From contig NC_067284.1 in assembly GCF_020740795.1 (NCBI RefSeq), positions 103,221,440 through 103,285,439 on the forward strand: a stretch of 64,000 nt of DNA, given 5' to 3'. The translations under genes were made by a program, and so were the position numbers. The notes beneath the pieces are model-generated. The model did not search any database and was not told where the DNA came from. It saw nothing but the letters and a program-made list of their open reading frames with translations. Source of the stretch: Apus apus (Eukaryota; Chordata; Aves; Apodiformes; Apodidae). Below, in pieces: positions 1-13,067 of this stretch. How positions within the stretch are numbered: position 1 is the stretch's first letter; each line of letters starts with the position of its first letter.

Positions 1-49
1 AGCTGGATTTCCTTGTCATTGCTGCTTTTTCCTATTTTCCTTTCTGTAG

Positions 50-207
50 ATGTTTTGGCCAAGGAATCAAGATGCAGTATTGCTGCAGATGCACAGCCAC
101 CTGAATACTCTAAAGTTTTTGATCAAGATCAATTTTTTTCCTCAGAGCAACCAACACCATTAAAATTTGGGCATTCCCCTGAGGTCTTGGCTGTAACGCA
201 AGCATAG
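50..207 (+). CDS. Possible terminal coding exon of an unidentified gene (partial)
   Basis: A good splice acceptor (pyrimidine tract then ctgtag, ending at 49) is followed by an open frame entered at codon position 2. It runs 52 residues to a TAG at 205-207. The peptide is hydrophilic and of mixed composition, with stretches such as FDQDQFFSSEQPTPLKFGHS, and looks more protein-like than the repeat-derived frames around it. I do not recognise it. No polyadenylation signal follows before the CR1 element that starts near 415, and the rest of any such gene would lie left of the window. It could equally be a chance frame behind a cryptic acceptor. Confidence 0.25.
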
Positions 208-414
208 AATCTCATTGATCACAAACAAGTTTGTTCCGTGCCCACAAGAACTATTACTTTGTCCCAGTTTTTGCAGAACAGGGTATTTAAGACTTCAGAA
301 ACCCTTCTGCTCTCAAGCCTGATTTTTTTTTTTTAATGGAAGGCTGGAGGTCTTCGTGCAGCACAAACTATCACACAGGTGTTTTTGTGAATGCTGCTAG
401 ACCTCACATCCACT

Positions 415-1003
415 GCAGGCAGCAGCCAACCGTATCCTGGGCTGCATCCCCTGCAGTGTGACCAGCAGGTCAAGGGAGGGGATTCTCTGCAGTGCTGTGT
501 ACAAATCTGGGATCCCCAAAGCAAGAAGGACACAGAGCTGCTGGAGTGAGTCCAGAGGAGGCCACAGAGATGATGCGAGGGCTGGAACAGCTCTGCTCTG
601 GAGACAGGCTAAGAGAGTTGAGATTTTCCAGTCTGGAGAAGAGAAGACTCTGGGGAAACCTCAGAGCACCTTCCAGGACCTGAAGGGGCTACAGGAAAGC
701 TGGGGAGGGACTTTTGACATGGGCAGGGAGTGACAGGACAAGGGGGAACAATTTCAAGCTGAAAAAGAGGGGACTGAGATGAGATCTGAGGAAGAAAGTC
801 TTTGCTGTGAGGGTGGTGAGACCCTGGCCTGGGCTGCTCAGAGAAGCTGTGGAAGCCCCATCCTTGGCAGCATTGAAGGCCAGGCTGGATGGGGCTTGGA
901 GCAACCTGGTCTGGTGGGAGATGTCCCTGCCCATGCAGGGGGATTTGAATTAGATTATTTTTAAGGTGCCTTCCAACTCAAACCAGTCTGTGGTTCTATG
1001 ACA
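415..1003 (+). mobile_element. CR1 LINE fragment, 5'-truncated
   Basis: Matches the 3' part of avian CR1. The end of the reverse-transcriptase frame (gtatcctgggctgcatccc near 433) is followed by the typical untranslated tail with gtgagggtggtgagac, catccttggcagcattgaag and a terminal ggttctatgac. Several frameshifts and stops show it is an old, dead copy. Confidence 0.85.
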
Positions 1004-3455
1004 ACACTACCCTGCTGAACACAAAGCAGAAACACCTAAGTATGAAGTCATTTTCCAAGCAACATTTTGATTAGCTTCAATGTCCCAATGTGTCTGTAAT
1101 TACCACACGTTGGATGGCAAGGGCCAGTTCACTATCCAGCCATCCTGCCCTTTGCTCCTGGGCCATAGCTAAGGACAGGCAAGAGGCAGCAATCAGTCAC
1201 AGGTATTATCAATAGAAACCTTAGCCAGAGATGTCACACGTGCTCCAGTATCAGAAAAGCAAGGACAACGGAATCCTAACCCAACCTCTATCTACAGTGG
1301 CTGCCTGTGCCTCGTTAAGTACTTGACTGTGAACTTCTCTGCATCCAGGTCCTATGGATATTTTACACCTCTGGAAAGAGCTGGGCTCACACTGTGCATG
1401 GGCAGTTCCAACCCAGACATATGGAAATGCAGTTCTGAATTTGCTGTTGTGGGTCACCCAGGGACCTGTCCCCTGTGATACACTGGTCCTTGTGCAGTCC
1501 CACTGGAATTCCTCAGTGTGTTTCTCTGTTGCTGGTGCAGGGCCTGCCTCTGCAGCTAGTTTGACTAGACACACCTGGTAAACCTTCCTCCTGCTTTATC
1601 ACAGCTCATGTGCTCCTTGGCTGAAGTCACAGGCATAAACCTTGCTGTGACTATAAAGACGAAGCCAGGCAACCACAGTGCAATGATGCAGGATCACCAG
1701 ATGCATCCTCATGTCCTTCAGCACTGAGAGAGATGGCCTGGCCAGACAGCTGGCTGTGCCACTCATCACTGTGACAGCAGCAGCTCTGAAAATCTCTCTG
1801 CCAGAAGGCTAAACAAGGCCAACAAAAGTGCTGTTACACCTCGTGATGTTATTTTAGAAGCTGGGACAACAGCTTTGCTTTTAGTCTGGCCTTGTCACTG
1901 CTGGAGGCCCATCACCTCACTGTGCAAGACACTTAGCACAGATGGAGGCTTGAGAGGGGCTTCACAAGGACGTACATTTCAGAACCAACTCTTAACTGTA
2001 CAAGACAAAAAAGACATACTTCAACATACCTGACACAAGCTCTCCTAACTGATTCACACATGGTTGTTACCTGCCATCCAACACTATACCTCATCACGAC
2101 TGAACTCTGTGGATGATCAGCTGCACAAAAGCTAAGGACAGTTCCATTAGGCAAGACAAACAAGTGAAGGTCAGAAAGGGATGCCAGATCACCACTAACA
2201 ACAAACATGCCTTTCTCAGCTACAGAGCATGAGACAGCAAGGGGCAGACTACAAGACACAGCACCACATGACTGATCAGTCTGGTAGGGAATTAGCAAAG
2301 CAAAGATGAATTTTAGGAAAGAACTCAGCCGCATCCGATGCCTGTGCAGGGCAGGTGATGGGAAGAGACATGAAGTACAGCAGAAGACAGGACAAGGAAC
2401 TTGCCTTTGGCAAGCTGAACTCAATCTGGCAACAGAAGCATAAAGAGAAATAACCACCATTACTACAGGAACTGCAGAGCTTGCCAGACTTCTCAACCCC
2501 TCAAGGACATGCTCGAGCAGAGCTCACCAGGGCAAACAGAGAAAGCTCAGAGCACCCGCCAGTCCTCAGCAGTGTCAGCCAGGAATGTTCCTCCCAGCTG
2601 TCACCAGTGGCAGGTTTCAGCAGAGAGACCAAATAACACAGAGACTTGCCCTTTGAAACACTACATGCTGCAGAAGGCATTTTCCTCTTGTCCTGTGTCA
2701 AGTCCACACCCATCTTTGCTCTGCATTCCACACTTCCTCCTTGCAAGCAGGCCCAACAGCCTGTTCTCTCCCAAAGGAGCCAATGAACCATGCAGTCTCT
2801 TGCAAATCCCTAAGGATTCTCCACAGCTTAAGCGTATCACCCCACTCTTCTAGGAAAGTACTCAAGTACATCATACTCCACATCTCAGCAGGCTTAGAAA
2901 CCAGAGGAAAATCAGATGACAGCAAGAAGGAGATCAACAACTAACCTTCAAGATTAGTCCCTATGCAATCCAGCCACAGAGGACAATTGACCACCTTACC
3001 TATGCTGCACTGCACCAGCACCACAGGGACTCAAAAATAATCAATTCAGTGCAAGACCATGGGTTTGCAACTATAAAGGGATGGCCCACAGGGCCAGCAG
3101 AGGTATGAGAGACCACATTATTATCCCCTGTACTCATCCAAGACATTTTCAGTACTGCTAAAGGCTCTAAGATTGCACAAACCCAAGACTTTTCACAGGT
3201 CATTTCACTGACACGCTAAGCTGACAACTGCATTTTTATTAGGGAGGGCAAAGTCTAGAAAATATGCAATGAGGAAGCTAATGGAAACAAAAAAGCAGCA
3301 TACAGACATTACACACTGAGTCAAATGGAAAGTGGTGGCAGATGTAAGCTGGTCACAGAACACAAGCATCCTGCAGATCTGCAGATCTGTATCAGGGATT
3401 GCAAACAGCGTTTGCCAAGTTATTTGCAACACTGAATCACCAGAAGCAAGAGGCT

Positions 3456-3461
3456 TTTATT
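3456..3461 (-). terminator. Possible polyadenylation signal (minus strand)
   Basis: Read on the minus strand this is CAATAAAAGCC, followed downstream by a TG-rich run. It has the context of a real poly(A) signal, but no minus-strand exon that would use it is recognisable nearby. Confidence 0.2.
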
Positions 3462-3740
3462 GTTTTTAACAGTTGAATACTTAACGAGATGAAGGGGCAA
3501 AGAGGTTCAGGGCATGAGAAGTTCACTCCCTGCAGCACCCCAGGTGTTCACATCTACCTTCATCTCACCACATCCCCTGACAGTGCTCCTGAATGCTCAG
3601 ACTAACCTCTGCGTAACACATGGTCCACCTTTTACTGCAGAGAAAATACTGCAGCACCAGTGGTACTTGCAACAAAGAGCCTGTATTGTGCAAAGTTCAC
3701 GTTCTTTGAGAGAGGTATCCTTCTTCACAGAATTAATATA

Positions 3741-4298
3741 GATTCATAAAATCACAGGCTGGTTCAGCTCATCTTGTCCAACCCCACTGGTCAAACAGGG
3801 ACACCCAGAGCTGGTTGGTTGCCCTGGACCATGTCCAGATGGCTTCTAAATAGCTCCAAGGATGGAGACTGGGTAACCTATGTCAGTGTTGTCCTCACAT
3901 TGAAAAAATGTTTCCCAGTGTCCACAGGGGCCCTGCTAGGGTCCAGTTTGTGCCTGTTGCCTCTGGTCCTGGCACTGGGCACCACCAGGAATACCCTGGC
4001 TCCATCCTCTTGGCACCCACAGAAATGGATTCAATCCCCCCAAGCCCTCTCTGCCCCAGGCTGGGCAGTCCCAGATCCTTCAGCCTCTCTTCATAGGACA
4101 GATGCTACAGCCCTCACTGGGCTCTCTCTAGTCTGTCCACATCTCTCATCCTGAGGAACCCAGCACTGCATCCAGCATCCCAGGGTGGCCTCACCAGTGC
4201 TGAGCAGTGGGGACAGATCCCCTTCCTCCACCTCCCAGCAATATTGTGCCTAATGTAGCCCAGGATATCATCAACCTTCTTCTGGCAAGGGTGACATG
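3741..4298 (-). mobile_element. CR1 LINE fragment (divergent subfamily)
   Basis: Starts on the plus strand with the reversed CR1 3' terminus (attcataaaatcacaggctg) and continues with the reversed tail and the end of ORF2. It is more divergent than the other copies and appears to belong to an older CR1 subfamily. No intact frame remains. Confidence 0.75.
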
Positions 4299-4624
4299 GC
4301 TAATTCATGTAAATATGAAGATGTACAGATGAGTGATGGGAAATGACCATGCTGTGTCAGATTTCCTGTAAAGCAGTGGATGATATTTTTATGTTTAAGT
4401 AAAAAAGCCTTCAGAGTTTTAAACTGACGTGGCTCGACCATGTCCATGTAATAGAAGTGGAATGTGGAGTAGGCAGAGCAGGAAATGCAAGACCATAGAC
4501 ACAGGAACAGATAAAGAAGACCTGTAAAATAAGCTCTTGTCAATCCTGGCTGCATGCAGGGTCTTAAGCAGGGACTTAGAAGCTTATTAGCAGTTCATCT
4601 GGAACAGTTCATGATACAAACAAC

Positions 4625-4630
4625 TTTATT
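4625..4630 (-). terminator. Possible polyadenylation signal (minus strand)
   Basis: On the minus strand it reads GGAATAAAGTTG, a canonical hexamer in good context. It stands alone: no coding exon on the minus strand is recognisable upstream of it until NRBP1 exon 6 at 13068. Confidence 0.2.
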
Positions 4631-5289
4631 CCAAACAAAGTCTGTAGGGAAAATTGAAATCTGCACACAAAACCAAGTTCTAATTTCTAGACCAGAGGAA
4701 CAAAGGTCCTGCAGACCAGGCAGCATCACCTGCAGTGGATTGCATCACCTGACTGCGATACAGCACATATCAAAAGGTGATGGGGCAGCTGGGCTGCTGT
4801 TCTTGCTCAGCTCTTTCAGAACTGAAATGACAGGGCACTAATTAACTGCAGTTGCTCACATCACAGTGCAAGCACTCCATGCAGCCAGAAAAGCCAGACA
4901 AGACACTGACTGAGATGCCATGGGCCAAGCTACACCAGGGGAATCTAGTACTCCAGAAGAAAGATGTACACTGAAAAACAAAGCCCTCAGAAACGTAAAT
5001 ATGGAAGTTATTTTATGTTCTGAGTAGCTCTGATTAGCAAAAATTTGGACTGAACCAGTATAAACACATGTTCTAGCAAAATGCAGTTAGGGTGCACAGG
5101 TCTGAGTGTTTGAAGTTCAACTTCCCTGAATTTCAGACTTCATATCTGAATGATGACTGTTGTTTCACAACATGCCAACATGAAGCTGTGCAAGTCACCT
5201 TGGAAGATGTAATAAATAGAAAATCTCACCCCAGAAAGCAGAAGCTAGAGGTAAAACACCACTCAGCCGACATGTCTCAAGGCCTAAAT

Positions 5290-7060
5290 CACAAAATTGC
5301 ATAGGTTGGAAAGGACCGCATAAGAACATGGCTCATGCCCCCTGCTCAAGCAGGGTCAGCTATACAGGTCACCCAGGACCACGTGCAGTTCAGTTTTGAG
5401 TATCTCCAGGGAGGAAGACCCCACAGCCTCTCCAGGCAACCTGTGCCAAGGTTTGACTACTCTCACAGAAACAATAAAAAAAACAACCAAAACCCAGGGT
5501 ATTCTTGTGTTCCTCCATGTACTTCAATTTGTGCCCATCACCTCTTGTCCTATCAGCAGGCACTACAGAGGAGAGACTGGTTCCCTCCTCTCCATTTCCT
5601 CCTGAGCCTTCTCCTCTCCAGGCCCAAGACTCTGAGCTCTCTCAGCCTCCCCTGACATGACAGATGCTCCATTCCCTTAATTGCCTTTGTGGCCCTGCGC
5701 AGGACATGCACCAGTAAGTCTGTATCTGTTTTGCACTGTGCAGCTCAGACCTGGACACAGCACTGCAGATGTTGGATCACCAGCGCTGAGGAGAGGAGGA
5801 TCACCTCACCTTCCTCACCCCACCAGCAATGCTTCTCCCAGCACAGCTTAAGATGCTGTTGGCTGCCTTCACCGTAAGGGTGCTTTGCTGGCTCATGGTC
5901 AGCTTGCTGTCATCCAAGACCCTAAGGTCCTGACCTGCAGAGCTGATTTTCAGAAAGTTAGCCTTCAGCATATGCTGGTACATGGGGTTATTCCCACCCA
6001 GCTCCAGGAATTCACATTTCCCCTTGCTGAACCAAGGGATTCCTCTTTGTTTAATGCTCCAACCTGCCTGGGACCCTGTGTACAGCAGCACACCCATCTG
6101 CTGTGCCACCACCACTCCTCCCAGCTGTGTATCATCTGTGAACCTGCTGAGGGCACATACTGTCCCATTGTCCAGGTCATGAATTAAGATATTAAACAGC
6201 ACTGACCCGGTATTTATCCTGGGGTACACCAAGAGTGATGTGCCCCCAACTAGACTTTGTGCTGCTGCTGACAACTCTCTGGGCCTGGATGTTCACCTGG
6301 TTTTCAATCCACTGCATGACTCATTTCTTTAACTCATTCTCTGTCTGTTCATCCATTAAATCAAGATAAGCAACTCCTGTGGCTGTCCCACTGTCTGCCA
6401 AGCCAGTCACCTCCCTGCAGAAGGCCATCAGGTTTGTTAATTTCCTGTTCAGAAATCCACCCTGACTGCTCCTGATCACAGTCTTGTCTGTCTTGTGTTT
6501 GGAAGTATTTCCAGGTTTAGTTGCTTCATCAACTTCCCACGGGCTGAGGTAAAGCTGACCAGCCTGTGGTTCCCCAGATTTTCCTTCTTGCCCTCCTTGA
6601 AGATACAATGATATTTTGCTCTCTTCAGTCTTCAGGAACATCTCCCATTCTCCATGACCTTTCAAAGATATTCGACCTCAGAATGACACAAGCCAGCTTC
6701 CTGAGCACTTGTGTTTTTATGATGTCAGGCCACCAAGGGTAAGTCTCCCTTTCTCCAGACCTTCCCTCTTCTCAGAGGGCTGGGATTCCTGAAGGCCAAC
6801 CTTGGCAGTAAAGACTGAGACAAAGAGAGCACTGAACATCTTGGCCTTTTTTGTGTTCTTTGTCACCAAGACCGTCAGCCTAATTAACAGAGGGACAACA
6901 TTTTCCTCAGCCTTCCTATTGCCGTTCCCTTGTAGAATCCTTGTTTGCTGGCCTTTCCATCCCTTGCCAGATTCCACCCAAGATGGGCTTGGCTTTCCTA
7001 GCCCATCCCCACAAGACTGGAGAGCATCTCTATAACCCTCCTGCATCAACTGCCTCTGCT
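5290..7060 (-). mobile_element. Long CR1 LINE fragment with decayed ORF2
   Basis: About 1.8 kb of CR1 on the minus strand. Three broken minus-strand frames carry reverse-transcriptase remnants: NVVPLLIRLTVLVTKNTKKA (6717-7049), VIRSSQGGFLNRKLTNLMAF (6321-6665) and SVLFNILIHDLDNGTVCALS followed by RFTDDTQLGG (5801-6274). The catalytic YADD motif reads FTDD here. The frames are separated by frameshifts and stops, so the copy is inactive. The 3' end lies near 5290. Confidence 0.85.
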
Positions 7061-8640
7061 GCTACAAAACACTTTTTTAACATAAAATTCCAGCTGAATC
7101 TCTTCAGCAGTTTGGACAGATGCCAAGCATTTAATCCCAAAAATGTAAAATACTCCCTAAGTTTGTATCCAAGTGATCTCTCAACAAGTGGCATAAAGAA
7201 GCCTTCTAAAATGCTGATGTTCCACATGTCTTCAATCAAGGGACCCCCATAGGAGGGGACACATGCAACTGCCAGACTGACACTAACAACACGTAAATTA
7301 AGACCTGGATGACTTTCACATGTCCCCTGGCACATCCTGAAAGTCCACATAAAGGCAGAGAAAAAATACAATCGAGCAAAACTGAAGCAGCAGGTGCCTT
7401 CAACGCAACACAAAAAGAATAAATCTGACCACAGAAAAGGCAAGTTCTCATAACCTGGAGCACTAAACTGGGAACTTGAGACCTTTTTACAAGATCCTAT
7501 AATATAGAAAATGACAATCAGTCTAGAAGATAGTTGCCTTCTGGTGTTTTCATGAATGAGATGATCAGCAGCACATCAAACGGTGACATTCCTGGACCAG
7601 TCTGCCCACTCTGGAGGCCACCTCACCCCTCCCACCCCACCAAGGCCACCTGCAGCATGAGTCCCACAGCCCCCCAGCAGCACTGGTAAACCAGCCCCTC
7701 CCCCAGGACACCTGCCTCCCTCGTGCCACACACCTTGATTGCACCAGCTTCCCCTCAGATATGCTGGATCCCCAATGCAGCTGAGGAGCTCCTGCTCTAC
7801 TGACCATGCCCCACAGCCACCTCCTGCACACAGTGTGCAGACACAGAGGCCACTGGGCCTTTCCACCTGTTCCAGCTGGCAGCTGGTAGGTTCCCAACTC
7901 AGTAGAAACAAACTCGACCCATCAAGAACCAAGCCTGATGGCAAAAAGTAAAATAAAAAATTATTTTAAGTGTCAGTGTATTATTCTATTCAGTAGGGTT
8001 ACAAATTGCAGCACTCAACCTTCTCTAACCCCTGCCAGCCCAACTCCCTCCTCATATGCACAAGTCTCCCCAAAACAGAGCTTTGTCTGGGGAAACAGGA
8101 ATAGCAAACCTTACTTCACAACCAGGGACTCATCTGGACAGGATGTCTCTCTGGCCATCAGGAGCCAGACACATTAACTGAAACAATAATCTTAAAAACA
8201 AAACATCCAAGGAGTTAAAACTACAAGCAAGCAGTCTGATAGCCGAGCACAAAGCAAGGGCTAGTCCAGGTTTGGGGCCCAGCCAAGTCTAGCAGAGCAG
8301 CAGCAGGGAAGAGTCTAATATAGGTGGGAAGTTCAGCTGGGAAGAGCTTGGAACAATGCACCCGCTTGGCTTGACATGCAGGAGCTGGCATGCACAGGGG
8401 TCCATGGGCTGCACGCACTGAGGACACAGAGAGGAGAACCAACAACTAGGAAGCTTGACAAAGGGCAGTGCTCCCTCTCTGTAAGGCTGTGGCTGAGAGC
8501 ATGACAGTCTGCACCCAGCACAGGACACCTGGGCTCGAGAGTAGGAGGCCCCTCAGCCAAACAGTTCACACACCAGCCTTAGAGCAAGGGAACACCGTAG
8601 AGAGAAACTCGAGACAGTGTGTATGTTTGTGTGTGCTACA

Positions 8641-8702
8641 AATATTGATACACACACATATATATAAATATATATATATATATATACACACACGCAAATA
8701 AA
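8641..8702. repeat. AC/AT dinucleotide microsatellite
   Basis: Runs of (AC)n, (AT)n and (AC)n again in about 60 bp, flanked by single-copy sequence. Likely polymorphic in length. Confidence 0.9.
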
Positions 8703-9662
8703 ATAATGTACATTACATATATAGTGGTAGTCACATCACAGGAGCGGAGAAGTTTGCTCACCATTAGCAAATATCCTATGAAAGACTGTTGGTAACAGAG
8801 CAGCCCGTAAGCGGGAAGTAAAACGAGATAGAAGTCAATGAGCTGATGAAACAGCAAGCACTTAACATCCCTAGAGACAGCTAGGGCAGTTGTGGCAAAC
8901 ATGGACAAGACTGAGGATCTGGCCCTGCCTCCAGCTGTCTTTAAAATACATTTACATAAGGAATATCAGTGATTCTAACCAAGAACCAGAGTGAGCAAGG
9001 GAGACAAGACACCTTTGACCAAGTAGAAGGTCACAGCGCACTCAGAGGCTAAGCAGCTGGAAATCCTCTTCTTTCTGCGAGTGCCCTGCAGCCCCTCAGC
9101 ACTCCCTCCAGCAGACAACTGCCTTTCCCTGCATACCAGCAGCTTCTCCTGGGCATGCATCTTGGCAGCAGAACTCACATCCCTGGCCACGTAATTTAAC
9201 AGCAGTGTCAATACCAAGTAAGACTCGGGCTCCTGGCACCTTGGCCTGGAACTGAAGAGCCTCTTCATTAAACACCCAAGGAACCCCAGAGGTTGGTACA
9301 CTGAAGATGGGACAGCATATGCATCAGCCAAGTGCCTGGAGGCACCACATGGAAATGCACGAATGCAGCACTAAGTTTCCCCCTGTGCTCTACTGAAGTC
9401 TCACTCAGCACCGCCAACACATAGCAAAGTCTGGGGGCACCAGAAGACATTGCAGGACCCTGCAGTTTGAAGCCTCAAGTCTGCTGGGGCACTCAGAGCT
9501 GCCCAAAAGGATTTTTAATTCAAACCCATCACCTCTTTCCACCTATGATTACTCGTTACACTCCCAGTGAGAATTACAGGAAACATCTCCCAACATTGCT
9601 GAACACCAGCAGCATCCAGCACATCCTCCACACTCGGAGCACCTTCGACCCATCACAGTAAA

Positions 9663-10055
9663 ACACAGAACCCCAGAATGGTTCAGGTTGGAGGGACCTT
9701 AAAGATCATCCAGTCCCATCCCCTGCATGGGTAGGGACCAGCTTGCTCCAAGCCCCATCCAGCCTGGCCTTCAACACTGCCAGGGATGGGGCAGCCACAG
9801 CTGCTCTGGGCAACCTGGGCCAGTGTCTCACCACCCTCACAGCAAAGAATTTCTTCCTAATGTCTAACCTAAATCTCCCCTCTTCCAGCTGAAAGCTACT
9901 CCCCCTCTTCCTATCACCTCATCTCCTTGTCAAAACTCCCTCCCCAGCTTTCCTGTAGCCCCTTCAGATACTGGAAGGTGCTCTGAGGCCTCCCCAGAGA
10001 CTTCTCCAGGCTGGACAACCTCAACTCTCTCAGTTTGTCTTCACATCGCACAACA
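9663..10055 (-). mobile_element. CR1 LINE 3' fragment
   Basis: Begins with the reversed CR1 terminus (cagaatggttcaggttggag) and carries the reversed 3' tail through the reversed ctggagaagtctc region near 10000. It is about 390 bp long and truncated on its 5' side. Confidence 0.85.
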
Positions 10056-13000
10056 AACTCTCTTTGCAGGTCTACTTGTTAGACAATACAGATGTGCACA
10101 AATGCAACACAGTGTTGCACATGGATCCTGTGGAAGAGTACACAGGAAACACCTTGGACCTATCACAAGGAATGTTTTCATCTGAACAAAACTCCAGAAA
10201 GCAGCAAGAACATTCCAGCCTCTGGGAAGACCAGTGGCAAGTTTAAGAACTGTAGTGTCTTTCCTATCCTCATAATGAGTTCTCCAAAGATCCCCATTAA
10301 TTTGACACTTTTCTTCCTTAAATCTATTATCTTTATGGCACTGAAAAAAAAGAGTTAGTAAACGAAAGAATTATGGATGGCTTTAGCATTTAAGCAGTAG
10401 GAGAAATCCTCTCCTTCCCACTGCCGTTTCCTGCCACAGATGACCCCCAGCTTATCAAGATTTCATCCCTCTTCTCAAAACTCAGTGCAGTAATAGCAGC
10501 AACACCCTACTACTAAATCAATCTTTTCTCCTGCAGTGCATAGGTGGCTCTAGAAAGAAAGACTGATCCAAAATCACATGCAGAACAAGGAAAACAGCAG
10601 TCAGTCCTGCCAGTGCACATGACTCTGCAGTCTGAAGTGGCACCAAGGAGCAACAGACTCCTGTCTGTGGCTGCTTCCACACCTCAACGGGTGCTCCAGG
10701 AACAAGGACTGGCCATTTTCAAAGTGACACAAATCACAGGCACATCTCTTCTAAGACCTCTTTACCCAGCAGACAGAAGGACGTTCTGCAGAACAGACTA
10801 GCAGCTGCCTGTGCCCGGATTTCTGCCTCACATTCAGCAAGTATTCTCTTTTGCTTCAAGAAGAGGGAAGAGGAGCTCTCAGGAGTGTGGCCCAAGGTGG
10901 TGCTGGGGACAGAGACAGCATTGAAGAGCAGATAACAGTGCACTGAACCACTGCTCCCCTTAAACCCCCGAGAGTTACTGACCCACTTCTTTGAAGTAAA
11001 CACGGGGAAGTTTCTGGATACCAGCCAGCTGCAAGAAACCACTGCACGAAGCAACAAATGTGGGACCATTATTGCCAGGGGCCCCAGAGAAACTGTGGCT
11101 CTAGGGCCTGAACACAAAAACAGCCCATCTGGCCACTGCACAGCCAGCAACACCGGAGTCTCCCGCTTCAACACACCAGCAGTTCTGGAGATGTGGTTTG
11201 GATGGTCCGAGCACAGTGGGCACTACAGGAACAAGAATACATTCTGCAAGGTTGGCAACAATTCCAGGCTGCACTGGAGCCTTAGCCTTCACATCTGGAG
11301 GATTCCTCTTCTGACCACAAGTCCAGTTGCACTCACTTCCTTTTTTCCTTGAGAGGACCAGAATCTCTCAGATAAAGCACTTAACTTCTGAACACCAGGT
11401 GAGCAAGGCAGCCTACAATTAAGGAGTAGAAGGAAGTTTGCTCTGGATAAGCTGCAGTTAAGCACTGCTCCTGGACAGCCATACTGCCAGCACATGTGCT
11501 CTTCTTGCTGAGGATACAGCAGTTACAGCACACAGACACTGCTACTTGGAAAGGGCACACGCCAGTCTGATGGCCTTTGTCCCTCCCAGCATGCCCAACA
11601 GAAACAAAGCTCTACAGCACTGGGGGAAGCAGGTAGAGGTGTAACTGCTGAGGCAATTGTTTGAGTTCTATGATTCTCTAGACAGCCCCTGAACAGCACC
11701 ACTGGGAGCATGAATGCTCTATGAGAACGTCACATTTGTCCTTCTGCAGAACCATCCCCTGGCAAAAGCTGTGGCTCTAGATATCAACTTCAAGTGATTT
11801 GTTTTCACAAAGTCCTGGCTACCAATCAGTGCTGCAGCTGTACAGCACTTCTAAACTAAACTAGAAAGAGAAGAATCTCTTAGACACTCAAGTCGACAAT
11901 AGATTTCCCACAAGCAGGAAATGATTGCCAGGGAGCTGGCTGTTTGCCAGCACACAGTATCAGATCTGCACAACTCGGGAATTTCACCCACTGGCACAGT
12001 CAGGGAAAGATAATAAAGCAAACTCCATGATGTCATCAGCCTGTATGACAAGCAAGTCACCAAGTTTACAGGCAGATAAAAAACTGAGCATTCCTTCTGC
12101 CACGACCCAGTCTCCCTGGGTACAAGCACGTGTCAGTGGTTTGTTACAGAGAACCAAGACCCCAATTCTGGAACAAAGAGACAACAAAAGAGATCTTTGT
12201 TGGAAATAAAAGCCAGATGGGTCTGCAGTGTAGGAAGAGAGCCTATTTTTAGACAATAGGAGAAGCAAAGCATTATTTCCTGTACACTGTCATCACCAAA
12301 CCAAGAATCCACACAGACAAAAGCCCTATGGAACAGCAAGTGCACTCCTCAGGTGTGAGGACACTTGGAAAGTTGGAGGACAGGCAGCAAAGCTGTCACT
12401 CAAAAGGTTACATGAAGGTACAACATAACGTACCATGACTGCAGGCAGGTTTTCGGAAACACAGGAAAAGCAAAGGTGAAAAAAACAGAGCATGCAAGGA
12501 GGTACTGCACTATCTGAACAGGGCATGTCTTTGTCAAACTGTCCCAAGGCAAACTAGCACTCTGAAGTCCAGGCCAAGTGAGTGATGCTGGATGAGGCTG
12601 CCAAGACCAGCAGCCTGCTGCAGCCCCAGTCTATAAGCTGGACTGTAAACGCTGGCTGTTACAAGAAGCACTCAGGTGGCCTCAGTGGACAAAGCACTCC
12701 AGACAGCTTCCAAAGCTTCACAGCACAGGAAAGAGAACTCTGGGTGTATTAACTGGAGAAAGACTGCAGAGCAGATGAATCCAAGGATAATGTGCATAAA
12801 AACATTAGAGTTTCAGCACCATTTCTCAGATTAGTGCCTTGAGATCAAAAACTGAGGAAGGGGCTAACAAGGGAAACTGACTCCAGTATCAGTCCTTCCT
12901 GTGCCTGAAGGTGGCCAACCAGAAGTGAATTCTACTACCAATCCCTGGCATAACTGACGTGGAAGAACATGTGTACGTACATGACAGGAAATCCTGACAG

Positions 13001-13067
13001 GATTAGATACCTTCTTCTGTTTAAGCAGTTTGTCTCATAGGCAAGGGTCACCTACAACAAGACTTAC

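Larger units (their letters stand above)
1..13067. other. Repeat-rich non-coding stretch, left of NRBP1 exon 6
   Basis: No exon of NRBP1 or of any other gene I recognise lies here on either strand, apart from one weak candidate terminal exon at 50-207. The stretch holds four CR1 fragments (described separately), an AT/AC microsatellite near 8.65 kb, two minus-strand AATAAA signals, and otherwise unremarkable AT-moderate sequence. If the assembly is right this is NRBP1 intron 6 and would be more than 13 kb long. Between the repeats (roughly 1000-3740, 7060-9660 and 10050-13067) I see nothing I can name. Confidence 0.6.

Noticed and set aside
5801-6665. Reverse-transcriptase-like minus-strand frames as a possible host gene
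   Set aside because: They are decayed CR1 ORF2 pieces split by frameshifts, with the typical CR1 3' end beside them.
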